NCBI GenBank assembly: GCA_018896765.1
Contig: JAHILZ010000053.1
Coordinates: forward strand, 1-33,767
DNA from: Patescibacteria group bacterium
GTDB taxonomy: Bacteria; Patescibacteriota; Minisyncoccia; JAHIHE01
Direction of reading: 5' to 3'
Length of the DNA: 33,767 nt
Position 1 is the stretch's first letter; each line of letters opens with the position of its first letter. The notes below the pieces were generated by a model. It searched no databases and was not told the origin of the DNA. It saw only the letters and a program-made list of their open reading frames with translations. Shown here one piece after another: positions 8,330 to 16,363 of this stretch. Both the position numbers and the translations under genes were made by a program.

Positions 8330-8478
8330 AGTATAAATTTAAAATTTTAAATCAATTTTAAATTTTTAAATGATAAAATAAATTTATACCCAACTACTTA
8401 TCCAAAGTCGTTGTATACCCTTTAGTGGTATAAAATTTAATCATTTAGGATTCATTTAAAATTTAGAATTTAAAATTT
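8330..8478. repeat. AT-rich palindromic repeat, family B, at the nrdD split
   Basis: Left words AATTTAAAATTTTAAATCAA are answered on the right by CATTTAAAATTTAGAATTT. The same pattern occurs at 18733-18838. It lies exactly between the two halves of the class III RNR. Confidence 0.7.
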
Positions 8479-8487
8479 TCTAAAGTC

Positions 8488-8940
8488 ATGAATAAAATTA
8501 ATCGAGAAAAATTAGTCAAAACTAATGGCGCAAAGCTAGAGCCATATTATACCAATTCCAGCCATATGCCGGTTGGAACAACTGATGATTTATTTAATGC
8601 TTTGGATAATCAAGACGAGCTTCAGATTAAATATACCGGCGGCACAGTTCTTCATGGGTTTTTAGGGGAAAGGCTTCCCAGCGGAGAAGCGGCCAAAAAT
8701 TTAGTGAAGCGGGTATTTATGAAATATAAATTGCCTTATTTAACTTTAACCCCGACTTTCAGTATTTGCCCTCAGCACGGATATATCGATGGCGAGCATT
8801 TCGAATGCCCGAAATGCGTTATTAAACAGCCTTGCGAGGTTTATTCGAGGGTGGTGGGTTATTTACGGCCTGTTCAGCAATGGAACAATGGCAAGAAGCA
8901 GGAATTCGAGGAGAGAAAAGAATATGTGGCGGAGAAATAA
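8488..8940 (+). CDS. nrdD: Anaerobic ribonucleotide reductase, glycyl-radical domain as a separate ORF
   Basis: 150 aa corresponding to the C-terminal end of NrdD. It carries LEPYYTNSSHMPVGTTDD, QIKYTGGTVLHGFLGERLP, TPTFSICPQHGYI, a zinc knot with CPKC, and the glycyl-radical site RVVGYLRPVQQWNNGKKQEF. In most class III enzymes this is fused directly after the barrel. Here it has its own ATG and about 16 non-homologous N-terminal residues, no clear Shine-Dalgarno, and a different frame from the upstream half. The zinc motif lacks the usual CG after the last cysteine (CPKCV). It should assemble with the 6498-8318 product, or the pair is a broken gene. nrdG follows. Confidence 0.88.
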   Translation: MNKINREKLVKTNGAKLEPYYTNSSHMPVGTTDDLFNALDNQDELQIKYTGGTVLHGFLGERLPSGEAAKNLVKRVFMKYKLPYLTLTPTFSICPQHGYIDGEHFECPKCVIKQPCEVYSRVVGYLRPVQQWNNGKKQEFEERKEYVAEK

Positions 8941-8984
8941 AGTACAGAAATAAATTTAGAAATTATCTTGGAATTAAATTTAAG

Positions 8985-9083
8985 CTATTCACAAGAGCTT
9001 TCCGTATCAGGCATTAAGTATCGAGTATTAGGCATAAAACAGAAATTAAATTATACTTAATACATAATACCTGATACTTAATA
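8985..9083. repeat. Inverted repeat upstream of nrdG
   Basis: ATTAAGTATC near 9013 and GATACTTAAT near 9073, with flanking CAGG/CCTG words, form an imperfect palindrome. The nrdG start codon follows directly, so it may shape the nrdG leader. Confidence 0.55.
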
Positions 9084-9085
9084 CT

Positions 9086-9802
9086 GTGTTCATTGGCGGT
9101 TTGCAAAAATTCAGCTTAATTGATTATCCGGGCAAGATTAGCGCGGTTGTTTTTTTAAGCGGCTGCAATTTTCGCTGCGGATTTTGCCATAATCCGGAAT
9201 TAGTCTTGCCGGAATTATTAAAAAACCAAGAGAAAATAAGCGAAAAAGAATTTTTTGAATTTTTAGGTATGAGACAAGGGAAACTGGATGGAGTTTGCAT
9301 TACCGGAGGCGAGCCGACGATTTGGCAGGACTTGCCCGAATTTATCAAGAAAATAAAAGATCTGGGATTTTTGGTTAAATTAGATACTAATGGAACCAAC
9401 CCCAAAATGGTTAAAAAATTAATCGATTTGAATTTAGTTGATTATTTTGCCATTGATATAAAAAATTCTCCGGAAAAATATGAAAAAACTGTAAATGCCA
9501 ATGTTAATATAGCTGATATTGAAAAAACATTGAAAATAATTAGAGATTGCGGCATTCCGATGGAACTTCGCACGACCGTCGTGCCGGGGTTGATTGTCAG
9601 AGAAGATTTTGTTAAAATTAAAGAATGGCTGGAAGGTTTGGGAGTGTTGGAAAAAGTATCACTCTATGCTATTCAGCAATTTCGCGCTCTTAAGACATTG
9701 AATAAAGATTTTGAGAATGTCAAGCCGTATTCGGAGGAAGAGCTGGGGGAAATGGGGAAGATATTCGGTGATAAAGTAAGGATAGAGATTAGGGGTATTT
9801 GA
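9086..9802 (+). CDS. nrdG: Anaerobic ribonucleotide reductase activating protein (radical SAM)
   Basis: 238 aa from a GTG start at 9086 (MFIGGLQKFSLIDYPGK). The radical SAM cluster motif CNFRCGFC binds the 4Fe-4S cluster that cleaves S-adenosylmethionine to install the glycyl radical in NrdD. VCITGGEPTIW is the GGE SAM-binding motif. The length is that of the longer pyruvate-formate-lyase-activase-like NrdG group. It follows the two nrdD parts on the same strand, as expected for the pathway. Confidence 0.92.
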   Translation: MFIGGLQKFSLIDYPGKISAVVFLSGCNFRCGFCHNPELVLPELLKNQEKISEKEFFEFLGMRQGKLDGVCITGGEPTIWQDLPEFIKKIKDLGFLVKLDTNGTNPKMVKKLIDLNLVDYFAIDIKNSPEKYEKTVNANVNIADIEKTLKIIRDCGIPMELRTTVVPGLIVREDFVKIKEWLEGLGVLEKVSLYAIQQFRALKTLNKDFENVKPYSEEELGEMGKIFGDKVRIEIRGI

Positions 9803-9832
9803 AATGAAATTTAAAATTTAAAATTCAAAGAA

Positions 9833-9995
9833 CAGTCTTTTGTAATGTCAAAGTTCAAATGCCAAATGCCAAATCAATATTAAAGCTCAAATGTCAAAAA
9901 ATAAACAATTTGGCATTTAATAATTTGACATTGAATTGACATTTAGATTTTGTAATTTGGATTTGAAATAATTTGTTTTAAAATTTTTAATCATT
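9833..9995. repeat. AT-rich palindromic repeat, family A
   Basis: It begins TTTTGTAATGTCAAAGTTCA, the same words as position 5 of the window, and ends with TTGTAATTTGGATTTGAAAT. Complementary CAAATGTCAAA and TTTGGCATTT words form the arms. Confidence 0.8.
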
Positions 9996-10042
9996 AATAT
10001 TTTTAATGAATTTATATAAATTAACAAAGAAAGGAAAAATGT

Positions 10043-10333
10043 ATGGGAATTTTGGATTTTTTAGGCAAAAACAAAATTACGATGGGGCTTTTTAAGATGT
10101 CATTTAAGAAAATGAACGATGAGCAGAAAGAAGATTTTATTTTTAAAGCGATCAATAAATTGGCTTCGGGCGAGGAAAAACTGCCGGATAATCCCCAAAT
10201 GAAAATGATAATTAAGCAATGGAAAGGAATGAGCGATTGGCAAAAAAAGCAAATGGTGAAAATGATCGCGCCGAAAATGGCCGAGGCGATTGAAAAAGGG
10301 GAATTTGATCAGATGATGGGAGGAATGGGTTAA
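10043..10333 (+). CDS. Small methionine-rich protein, unknown function
   Basis: 96 aa, mostly helical and basic, very rich in methionine (for example QMKMIIKQWKGMSDWQKKQM and a QMMGGMG tail). No signal peptide or membrane segment. The ATG at 10043 follows AAAGAAAGG, a fair ribosome site. No family recognised. A stable palindrome (10385-10416) follows and may end or stabilise the transcript. Confidence 0.65.
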   Translation: MGILDFLGKNKITMGLFKMSFKKMNDEQKEDFIFKAINKLASGEEKLPDNPQMKMIIKQWKGMSDWQKKQMVKMIAPKMAEAIEKGEFDQMMGGMG

Positions 10334-10384
10334 TAATTTTTTTGGTAAACATACTCGCTTTGTGAATTTTGTAAATTTTAAAAT

Positions 10385-10416
10385 AGCACTATGATAATAT
10401 GAATTATCATAGTGCT
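10385..10416. repeat. Palindrome copy 1 (GCACTATGATAAT type)
   Basis: The arms AGCACTATGATAAT (10385-10398) and ATTATCATAGTGCT (10403-10416) give a perfect 14-bp stem with an ATGA loop. It is nearly identical to copy 4 at 13615-13644 and related to copies 2 and 3. Confidence 0.9.
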
Positions 10417-10490
10417 GATAAAAAATATTTTTTATTTTAAAGAATGGAAAGTAAAAAATTAATCGGATTAAGACTTTTAAAAAATAAATT

Positions 10491-10907
10491 ATGAAACTTT
10501 GCAGCGCTTGCTTGCTGGGAATGGATTGCAAGGACAATGGCGGAAATAACAAGGACAAGAAAGTTCTCAAGCTGGCAAAAAAAGAAATTTTAATTCCTGT
10601 TTGTCCGGAGCAGTTTGGCGGCTTGCCGACTCCGCGGGAGAAGTCGGCGCGAAACGGCCGAAAGAAAGTTGTTACTGAATCGGGCAAAGATGTTACCAAG
10701 AATTTTATAAAAGGAGCGGAAGAAATTTTAAAAATAGCAAAGATATTCGGCATTAAAGAAGCGATTCTGAAACAAAGAAGCCCTTCTTGCGGTTCCGGGC
10801 AGATTTATGATGAGACTTTTTTAAGAAAAATTATAAAAGGCGATGGAGTAACGGTGGCTTTGTTAAAAAGAAACGGGATCAAAGTGATTTCGGAGGAAGA
10901 TTTATGA
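10491..10907 (+). CDS. DUF523 family protein
   Basis: 138 aa with the cysteine-rich DUF523 pattern: CSACLLGMDC at the N-terminus, PVCPEQFGGLPTPR in the middle and QRSPSCGSG before the end. The conserved cysteines suggest metal or cofactor binding, but the family has no established biochemical role. It lies between palindrome copies 1 and 2. Confidence 0.85.
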   Translation: MKLCSACLLGMDCKDNGGNNKDKKVLKLAKKEILIPVCPEQFGGLPTPREKSARNGRKKVVTESGKDVTKNFIKGAEEILKIAKIFGIKEAILKQRSPSCGSGQIYDETFLRKIIKGDGVTVALLKRNGIKVISEEDL

Positions 10908-10943
10908 TTAAATACTCGGTATTTGCGATGTTGAGCGATAAAA

Positions 10944-10984
10944 CAGTATGGTAATATGTATTACCATACTGGAGGGTGTATAAT
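10944..10984 (+). promoter_or_regulatory. Palindrome copy 2 with -10 box before the GHKL ATPase gene
   Basis: CAGTATGGTAAT (10944-10955) and ATTACCATACTG (10960-10971) make a 12-bp stem with an ATGT loop. GGAGG follows, then TATAAT at 10979-10984. Copy 3 at 12553-12593 has the same stem, the same GGAGG and a TATAAT at almost the same distance before the next gene. No good -35 box is seen, which would fit an activator-dependent promoter with the palindrome as operator. Confidence 0.5.
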
Positions 10985-10998
10985 TTTTAAAATTGATT

Positions 10999-12525
10999 AT
11001 GTTCAATAACCCTTCAAAAATAAAAGTAACCGTGGACAAGAGCCATCTTTTTACTTTGGGGGAGAAAATGTATCGGGAGAGCGTGGAGTTTATCAGGGAG
11101 CTGGTGAATAACGGTTATGACGCGGATGCGACGGATGTTTTTGTAATGATTGCGGATGATAAAATTACAGTGGAAGACAACGGAAGCGGGATGAGCGAAA
11201 AAGGATTGGCGCAATTTTTCACAATCGGCTCGGAGGAAAAGAGGATGAGAAATGTTTCTCCGCGGTTCGGCAGGAAAAGAATCGGGCAGTTTGGCATTGG
11301 CAAATTTTCCGCTTTGTCTTTGGCGGAACAGTTTATCGTGCAAACCGTCAAGGGCAAAAATAAATTTTCGGTTACATTTGACAGCGCCGAGTGGAAAAAA
11401 TCCGACAATTGGGAATTGCCGATTGAAAGGGAAAAAGCGTCTCCGTTGGACAAGGAAGGCACAAAGATAATTTTAAATAAATTAAAAAAGAAAATTACCG
11501 TTCTCGAGGTGGAAAAATATCTGAAACAATCCGTTCCGCTGCGCGCCAAAAAATTCAGTATTTTTTTGAATAACAAAAAAATAACCGCCAATACCGTTGC
11601 CGGCAAAATCGCGCCGATAAAGATAAAAACAATGTTCGGGGAAATTGAAGGCGAAATTATTATCGCTCTGAATTCCGGAGACGTTGATGAGCCGGGAGTG
11701 GAATGTCGGGTGAAGCGGGTTTTTATAAAACGGGAATTATTCGGGCTTGAGAAAAAACATCAGCAGGGGACTTCAAGAATTACCGGAAGCGTCAACGTTG
11801 ATTTTTTGCCGCTGATTTCTTCGCGTAGCGATTTTATTACCGATAGTCCGGAATACAAATTATTCTATCAGCTGATGCAAGCGGAGCTGGATAAAGTGTT
11901 CAAAGATATCAGAAACCAAAGCGATGTTAAAAATATTAAAAAAATTACCAAAGAATTGCAGGAAACGATGAAAGATATCAGAGAAGCGCTCCTGCTTAAT
12001 CCTGATTTTGTTCCGCAAGGAAGGGCGGTTACTCGCCTGAAAGAAGCGGGAAGAAAAAAGGTGATGGCGGCAAGCGCTGATTTTTCCGCGAAGTCTTTGG
12101 CGCGGAAAAATGAAAATTCCGAACAGGAAGAACGGGATATTAAGAATGAAAAACCAAGTGATGGCGGTAAAAATAATACCGAAGATAAAATCAAAGAAGA
12201 CATTGAAAAGAAAAAAGAAGAAACAAAAATTGAAGCGAAGCCGCTCGTGATGAAAAAAATCAGAATAAAAAAATTGGGGATTTCTTGCGGCATTGTCAGT
12301 CTGGGCGAGCAGGGTCCGGAAGTATTGAGCGAGGGCAACGCGATTTATATCAACCAAGATCATCCGATTTATCGCGATTTATACAAAAAAAGCGACTTGC
12401 TGCATTTGCATTTATTGCGCTTGATGACGCAGGAAATAGTCCTGATGAAAAAACTAAGAATCACCGCCCGCGAAGCGTTTGAATGGCAGAGTAAATTATT
12501 GAGGGATTCGTTGGTTGAAAAATAA
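10999..12525 (+). CDS. Stand-alone GHKL (Hsp90/MutL/histidine-kinase-like) ATPase
   Basis: 508 aa from ATG 10999. Bergerat-fold ATP site: VEFIRELVNNGYDADAT (N-box), VEDNGSGM (G1) and RIGQFGIGKFSALSLA (G2), all within residues 30-110. A second domain follows (residues about 160-310, with NVDFLPLISSRSDF). Next comes a long charged, probably coiled linker (about 360-415, many K and E), and a C-terminal domain ending in a helical segment. It is not HtpG or MutL as known; it looks like an orphan GHKL ATPase. Its 3' end has a duplicated copy at 13750-13938. It is flanked by palindromes 2 and 3. Confidence 0.85.
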   Translation: MFNNPSKIKVTVDKSHLFTLGEKMYRESVEFIRELVNNGYDADATDVFVMIADDKITVEDNGSGMSEKGLAQFFTIGSEEKRMRNVSPRFGRKRIGQFGIGKFSALSLAEQFIVQTVKGKNKFSVTFDSAEWKKSDNWELPIEREKASPLDKEGTKIILNKLKKKITVLEVEKYLKQSVPLRAKKFSIFLNNKKITANTVAGKIAPIKIKTMFGEIEGEIIIALNSGDVDEPGVECRVKRVFIKRELFGLEKKHQQGTSRITGSVNVDFLPLISSRSDFITDSPEYKLFYQLMQAELDKVFKDIRNQSDVKNIKKITKELQETMKDIREALLLNPDFVPQGRAVTRLKEAGRKKVMAASADFSAKSLARKNENSEQEERDIKNEKPSDGGKNNTEDKIKEDIEKKKEETKIEAKPLVMKKIRIKKLGISCGIVSLGEQGPEVLSEGNAIYINQDHPIYRDLYKKSDLLHLHLLRLMTQEIVLMKKLRITAREAFEWQSKLLRDSLVEK

Positions 12526-12552
12526 AAAATATTTTTTACTTTAATCTAAAGT

Positions 12553-12593
12553 AGTATGGTAATATGTATTACCATACTGGAGGCTGATATAAT
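12553..12593 (+). promoter_or_regulatory. Palindrome copy 3 with -10 box before the kinase gene
   Basis: AGTATGGTAAT (12553-12563) and ATTACCATACT (12568-12578) are a perfect 11-bp stem with an ATGT loop. GGAGG follows and then TATAAT at 12588-12593, mirroring copy 2. Confidence 0.5.
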
Positions 12594-12628
12594 GGCTTAG
12601 GATAAAGGAAAAAGTAAAAATAAAAATT

Positions 12629-13648
12629 ATGAGCAAAAACAATAAAACATTTCTTAAAAGAATTGATTATAAAGGAAATCCTTTAGATTTTATATCTATT
12701 GTTTGCAGGGATTATGATATTGGTTCTTGTATTTCGTATGAAATTGTTGAAATGGGTTATGAGGATTTGAATATTATTATCAAAACGGATAAGGGGAAAT
12801 ACTTCGCAAAGTTTTTTGCGTCATTTAGAGACGAAAAAGAATGCAGTCGCTATGTTAACATAATGCTTAAAGTTTTGTCCGCAGGCGTAAATCATCCTAA
12901 ATTATATAAATCATCGCAAGGATATTTGCATAAAATTAAAATAGGCAAAGGTGTTTTAAGGTTGTGTTTAATGGAATGTATAAAAGGAAAAACTTTTTAT
13001 GAACTTGGAGCAAATCCGACTATTGAAGAAAGCAAATTTCTCGCTAATCAAGCGGCGATTATCAACCGGATAAATATAAAGCCAGAATTTTTATACGATC
13101 AATGGGCGATAGTAAATTTTTGCAAAGAATATGAAGAAAAAGGAAAATATTTAAGCGGCGAAGACAAGGGACTGCTAGATCCGTTATATAATAAATTTTC
13201 AAGTTACAATATCGGCAAGCTGCCTTATTGTTTTGTCCATGGAGATATTCTTAAAACCAATGTTATAAAAACGGATGAAGGAAAAATGTATATAATTGAT
13301 TTTGCCGTTTCAAATTATTATCCAAGAATTATTGAACTCGCTATTCTTTACTGCTTTTTTATGGATACCGATGATTTTAAAAAAACCGATCAAATGTTTG
13401 AGATAGTTATTAATGAGTATCAAAAAAATATAAAATTAACTTCCAGCGAAAAAAGTGAATTCCCTTTCTTCTTAAAACTTGCCCACGCAATGCATATTTT
13501 GCAAGCCAATTATCAAAAGGAATTTGAAAAAAATAATAGCGCTGAAAATAAATACTGGCTGGAACTTGGCAGAAAAGGATTGTTGCATTCAGGGGTTTAT
13601 GATGATAAAAACCGGCACTATGATAATATGAATTATCATAGTGCTTGA
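12629..13648 (+). CDS. Aminoglycoside phosphotransferase-fold kinase
   Basis: 339 aa. The kinase catalytic loop is CFVHGDILKTNVIKT (HGD-x4-N), followed by MYIIDFAVSNYYPRIIELAI (IDF metal motif and PR-x3-LA). The N-lobe has IIIKTDKGKYFAKFF with the ATP-binding lysine. This is the APH/choline kinase/homoserine-kinase-like fold; the substrate cannot be told from sequence. The last residues (RHYDNMNYHSA) are encoded by palindrome copy 4, so a mobile palindrome seems to have provided the C-terminus. A UvrA2-like ABC gene follows. Confidence 0.82.
   Translation: MSKNNKTFLKRIDYKGNPLDFISIVCRDYDIGSCISYEIVEMGYEDLNIIIKTDKGKYFAKFFASFRDEKECSRYVNIMLKVLSAGVNHPKLYKSSQGYLHKIKIGKGVLRLCLMECIKGKTFYELGANPTIEESKFLANQAAIINRINIKPEFLYDQWAIVNFCKEYEEKGKYLSGEDKGLLDPLYNKFSSYNIGKLPYCFVHGDILKTNVIKTDEGKMYIIDFAVSNYYPRIIELAILYCFFMDTDDFKKTDQMFEIVINEYQKNIKLTSSEKSEFPFFLKLAHAMHILQANYQKEFEKNNSAENKYWLELGRKGLLHSGVYDDKNRHYDNMNYHSA
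13615..13644. repeat. Palindrome copy 4, inside the 3' end of the kinase gene
   Basis: GCACTATGATAAT (13615-13627) and ATTATCATAGTGC (13632-13644) form a 13-bp perfect stem with an ATGA loop. It is coding for the last residues before the TGA. Confidence 0.9.
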
Positions 13649-13682
13649 TAGAATTGATTTTTAAAAACATATTTAAATAAAA

Positions 13683-13759
13683 ATGAAACAACTTCTTAAA
13701 ACATATTTCGGCTATGATGAGTTTCGGCCTTTGCAGGAGGAGGTTGTTGAAGGATTCGT
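13683..13759 (+). pseudogene. recQ: 5' remnant of a second recQ
   Basis: It starts MKQLLKTYFGYDEFRPLQEE, the same as the intact RecQ at 16364. The DNA differs mainly at third codon positions (GGC TAT GAT GAG TTT against GGT TAC GAC GAA TTC). About 25 codons remain. Then GGATTCGT, a 159-bp MITE, and TTGGTTGAAAATAAAAAATA follow. Joined without the MITE, these flanks match the 3' end of the GHKL ATPase gene at 12507-12534. The remnant is therefore a junction of recQ start and ATPase-gene tail. Confidence 0.8.
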
Positions 13760-13918
13760 TGTAGGACTTACGCGTTTGTTGTCATTCCTGCGTAGGCAGG
13801 AATCTACTGCTACGATTTAGCCTTATTATAAGCCACGCGGCAAAGAATAAAGTTAAGCCGCAATAGTGGATTACCGCCTCCGCGGTAATTACAAATAAGC
13901 AAACGCGTAAGTCCTACA
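13760..13918. mobile_element. MITE with 19-bp terminal inverted repeats
   Basis: The left end TGTAGGACTTACGCGTTTG (13760-13778) is the exact complement of the right end (13900-13918). The length is 159 bp with no ORF of note. Inside are an 8-bp-stem hairpin, ATTCCTGC-GTAG-GCAGGAAT (13784-13803), which resembles the widespread ATTCC-N-GGAAT dispersed repeats, and TTACCGC-CTCC-GCGGTAA (13871-13888). It interrupts the recQ-remnant/ATPase-tail junction. The target duplication is very short (1-2 nt). It is probably mobilised in trans by an unseen transposase. Confidence 0.85.
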
Positions 13919-13963
13919 TTGGTTGAAAATAAAAAATAATTTTAGAATATAATCTTACATAGA

Positions 13964-16204
13964 ATGACTAACATAATTGTTAAAGGCGCTAAAACTCACA
14001 ATCTTAAAAATATTGATATTGAAATACCAAGAAATAAAATCAATGTTTTAGTTGGCGTTTCAGGCTCGGGAAAATCAACGATTGCGTATGATATTATCGC
14101 GGCTGAAGGTCAAAGACAATTTTTAGAATCAATCAGCACATTCGCGGCCAGATTATTAAAAAGATCAGAAAGGGCGGATATTGATTCTATTAAAAACCTT
14201 TCTCCGACAATCGCAATTGATCAGAAAAAATTAAGAGGCAATGCTCGTTCAACGGTCGGAACCAGTACAGAGATATACGCATATTTGAGATTATTATTTT
14301 CAAGATTTGGCTCAGAAAGAAATTTAAGCGCAGGCCATTTTTCTTTTAATAGTCCAAAAGGCGCTTGTTTCAAATGCAAGGGATTGGGAACGGAATATAC
14401 AATTAATCCGGAATCAATCATAGATTTTAATAAATCTTTAAATGAAGGAGCGTGCCAAATAAATATTTTTAAACCTGGTTCAAGATATTTCAATATAATT
14501 AAAACATCCGGAAAATTGGATTTGAATAAACCAATAAAAAATTATTCAAAAGAGGAGCTTGATTTTTTGTTATATTCTCCAAAAGTTGTGTTAAGTAATA
14601 AAGAGCAAGGCTTTATACAGTCATTTAGCCACGAAGGTATTATAATTCGTCTTATCGGCAGGGCAACCGACTTAAGAGGAACTTCAAATAACAAAGAAAA
14701 AAGTGAAAAAAAATATTGGATAGAAAAATCTTGCGAGGTCTGCAGCGGGGGCAGGTTGAATAAAAAAGCGCTGAACTCAAAAATCAATCAAAAAAATATT
14801 GGGGAATTTTCCAATATGCAATTAGATATTTTTGTTAATGAAATTAGAAAAGTTAATAATTTAGGCTCAAAAGAATTAATTGATAGAATTATTGAAATCA
14901 CAAATCATTTGATTGATATTGATCTGGGATATTTGTCGCTGAACAGAAGTCTAAATACTTTATCTGGCGGAGAATCGCAAAGATTAAAACTTGCCAGAGA
15001 ACTCGGCTCTGATTTAATCGAAATGGTTTATGTCCTTGATGAGCCAACAGCCGGACTTCATCCTAAAGACCGCAACAATTTAATAAAGATATTGCATCAA
15101 TTAAAACAAGCGCGCAATACCGTGATTGTTGTTGAACATGATGATTTGGTAATGCAAGAAGCTGATCATATTATAGAAATTGGTCCTGGCGCAGGAATTG
15201 AGGGCGGGAAAATAACTTTTAAAGGAAGTTTTAATGAATTAAAATCAGACTCTTTAATCACCGGAAAATATTTTGCTCAAAAATCAAAATTTAAATCTGA
15301 TTTTAGAAATCCAAAAGGTTATCTTGCAATTAAAAATGCAAAAACGCACAATCTGAAAAATATAAATGTAAAAATTCCTCTTGAAGTTTTTTGTTCCATA
15401 ACGGGGGTGTCCGGCTCGGGAAAAAGTTCTTTGATAGTCGATGAATTTATAAAGCAATTTTCAAATGAAAAAATTGTTTTAATAAACCAGTCGCCTTTAA
15501 CCGGAACAGCGAGAGGCGATATTGCCACTTATACGGGAATATTCAGCGAAATAAGAAATATTTTTGCCAAAGAAAATAATGTGTCAAATAGTTTATTTAG
15601 CTCAAATTCAAAAGGCGCATGTTTTGATTGCAAAGGTCTTGGGTTTATTAATATTGATATGCACTTTATGGGTGATGTGAAAGTTAAGTGCGAGACTTGT
15701 CTGGGGAAAAAATATCAAAAAGAAATTTTAAAATACACATACAAAAGTAAAAATATAAATGATGTTTTGAATATGACTGTAAATGAAGCAAATAATTTTT
15801 TCAAGCAAACAATTATAAAAAATAAATTAAAAATGCTGATTGATGTCGGATTGGGTTATTTAACATTAGGGCAAACACACGACACTTTTTCTGGTGGCGA
15901 AGCTCAAAGATTAAAATTGGCGAGCAAATTAAACAAAAAAGGAGAGATATTTATTTTAGACGAGCCAACATCAGGATTGCATTTTGCGGATATTGAAAAG
16001 TTGCTAAATTTATTAAATAGAATAATTGATAATGGAAACTCTGTTATTGTTATTGAACATAATTTAGATGTTATTAGACAATCAGATTGGATTATTGACA
16101 TGGGTCCAAAAGGAGGAGAAAAAGGCGGAAAAATAATTGCGGAAGGCACGCCGATTGAAATATCCAAAAACAAGAATTCTATAACCGGTAGATATTTATT
16201 TTGA
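13964..16204 (+). CDS. UvrA-like ABC ATPase (short, UvrA2/DrrC type)
   Basis: 746 aa against about 940 for UvrA. Two ABC modules are present: Walker A GVSGSGKST, signature LSGGESQRLKLARELG and Walker B YVLDEPTAGLHP; then GVSGSGKSS, FSGGEAQRLKLASKL and FILDEPTSGLHF. Zinc-knot cysteines are CFKCKGLG / CEVCSGG in the first half and CFDCKGLG / CETCLG in the second. The shortness, mainly between the first ABC halves where UvrB binds, fits the UvrA2 class linked to drug or DNA-damage resistance rather than the repair UvrA. Low GC and its position between two recQ copies suggest acquisition. Confidence 0.85.
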   Translation: MTNIIVKGAKTHNLKNIDIEIPRNKINVLVGVSGSGKSTIAYDIIAAEGQRQFLESISTFAARLLKRSERADIDSIKNLSPTIAIDQKKLRGNARSTVGTSTEIYAYLRLLFSRFGSERNLSAGHFSFNSPKGACFKCKGLGTEYTINPESIIDFNKSLNEGACQINIFKPGSRYFNIIKTSGKLDLNKPIKNYSKEELDFLLYSPKVVLSNKEQGFIQSFSHEGIIIRLIGRATDLRGTSNNKEKSEKKYWIEKSCEVCSGGRLNKKALNSKINQKNIGEFSNMQLDIFVNEIRKVNNLGSKELIDRIIEITNHLIDIDLGYLSLNRSLNTLSGGESQRLKLARELGSDLIEMVYVLDEPTAGLHPKDRNNLIKILHQLKQARNTVIVVEHDDLVMQEADHIIEIGPGAGIEGGKITFKGSFNELKSDSLITGKYFAQKSKFKSDFRNPKGYLAIKNAKTHNLKNINVKIPLEVFCSITGVSGSGKSSLIVDEFIKQFSNEKIVLINQSPLTGTARGDIATYTGIFSEIRNIFAKENNVSNSLFSSNSKGACFDCKGLGFINIDMHFMGDVKVKCETCLGKKYQKEILKYTYKSKNINDVLNMTVNEANNFFKQTIIKNKLKMLIDVGLGYLTLGQTHDTFSGGEAQRLKLASKLNKKGEIFILDEPTSGLHFADIEKLLNLLNRIIDNGNSVIVIEHNLDVIRQSDWIIDMGPKGGEKGGKIIAEGTPIEISKNKNSITGRYLF

Positions 16205-16278
16205 AATAAAATATAGAGAAATGAATGATTCATGTCAGAAATATTGAGCCAGCAGTAAAAATGTAAATTTTGCATAAA

Positions 16279-16308
16279 GGTTCCACAGCCCTGCGGGACT
16301 ATGGAACC
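16279..16308. repeat. GGTTCC palindrome upstream of recQ
   Basis: GGTTCCACAG (16279-16288) and CTATGGAACC (16299-16308), with inner CC/GG pairs, form an imperfect GC-rich hairpin. It lies 55 bp before the recQ start. It may terminate the uvrA-like transcript or be a dispersed repeat. Confidence 0.6.
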
Positions 16309-16363
16309 GGCGGTTGGAATTAATGATTTATAATAAACTTTAAAACCATTAAATTATTTCCAA

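Noticed and set aside
8250..8490. Intein or homing-endonuclease remnant at the nrdD split
   Set aside because: No intein splice motifs (N-terminal Cys/Ser block, C-terminal HN) are visible at the ends; the gap is an AT-rich palindrome of a family also found elsewhere.
13964..16204. Standard nucleotide-excision repair UvrA
   Set aside because: About 200 residues shorter than UvrA and without uvrB or uvrC nearby; the UvrA2-like class is the better fit, though not proven.
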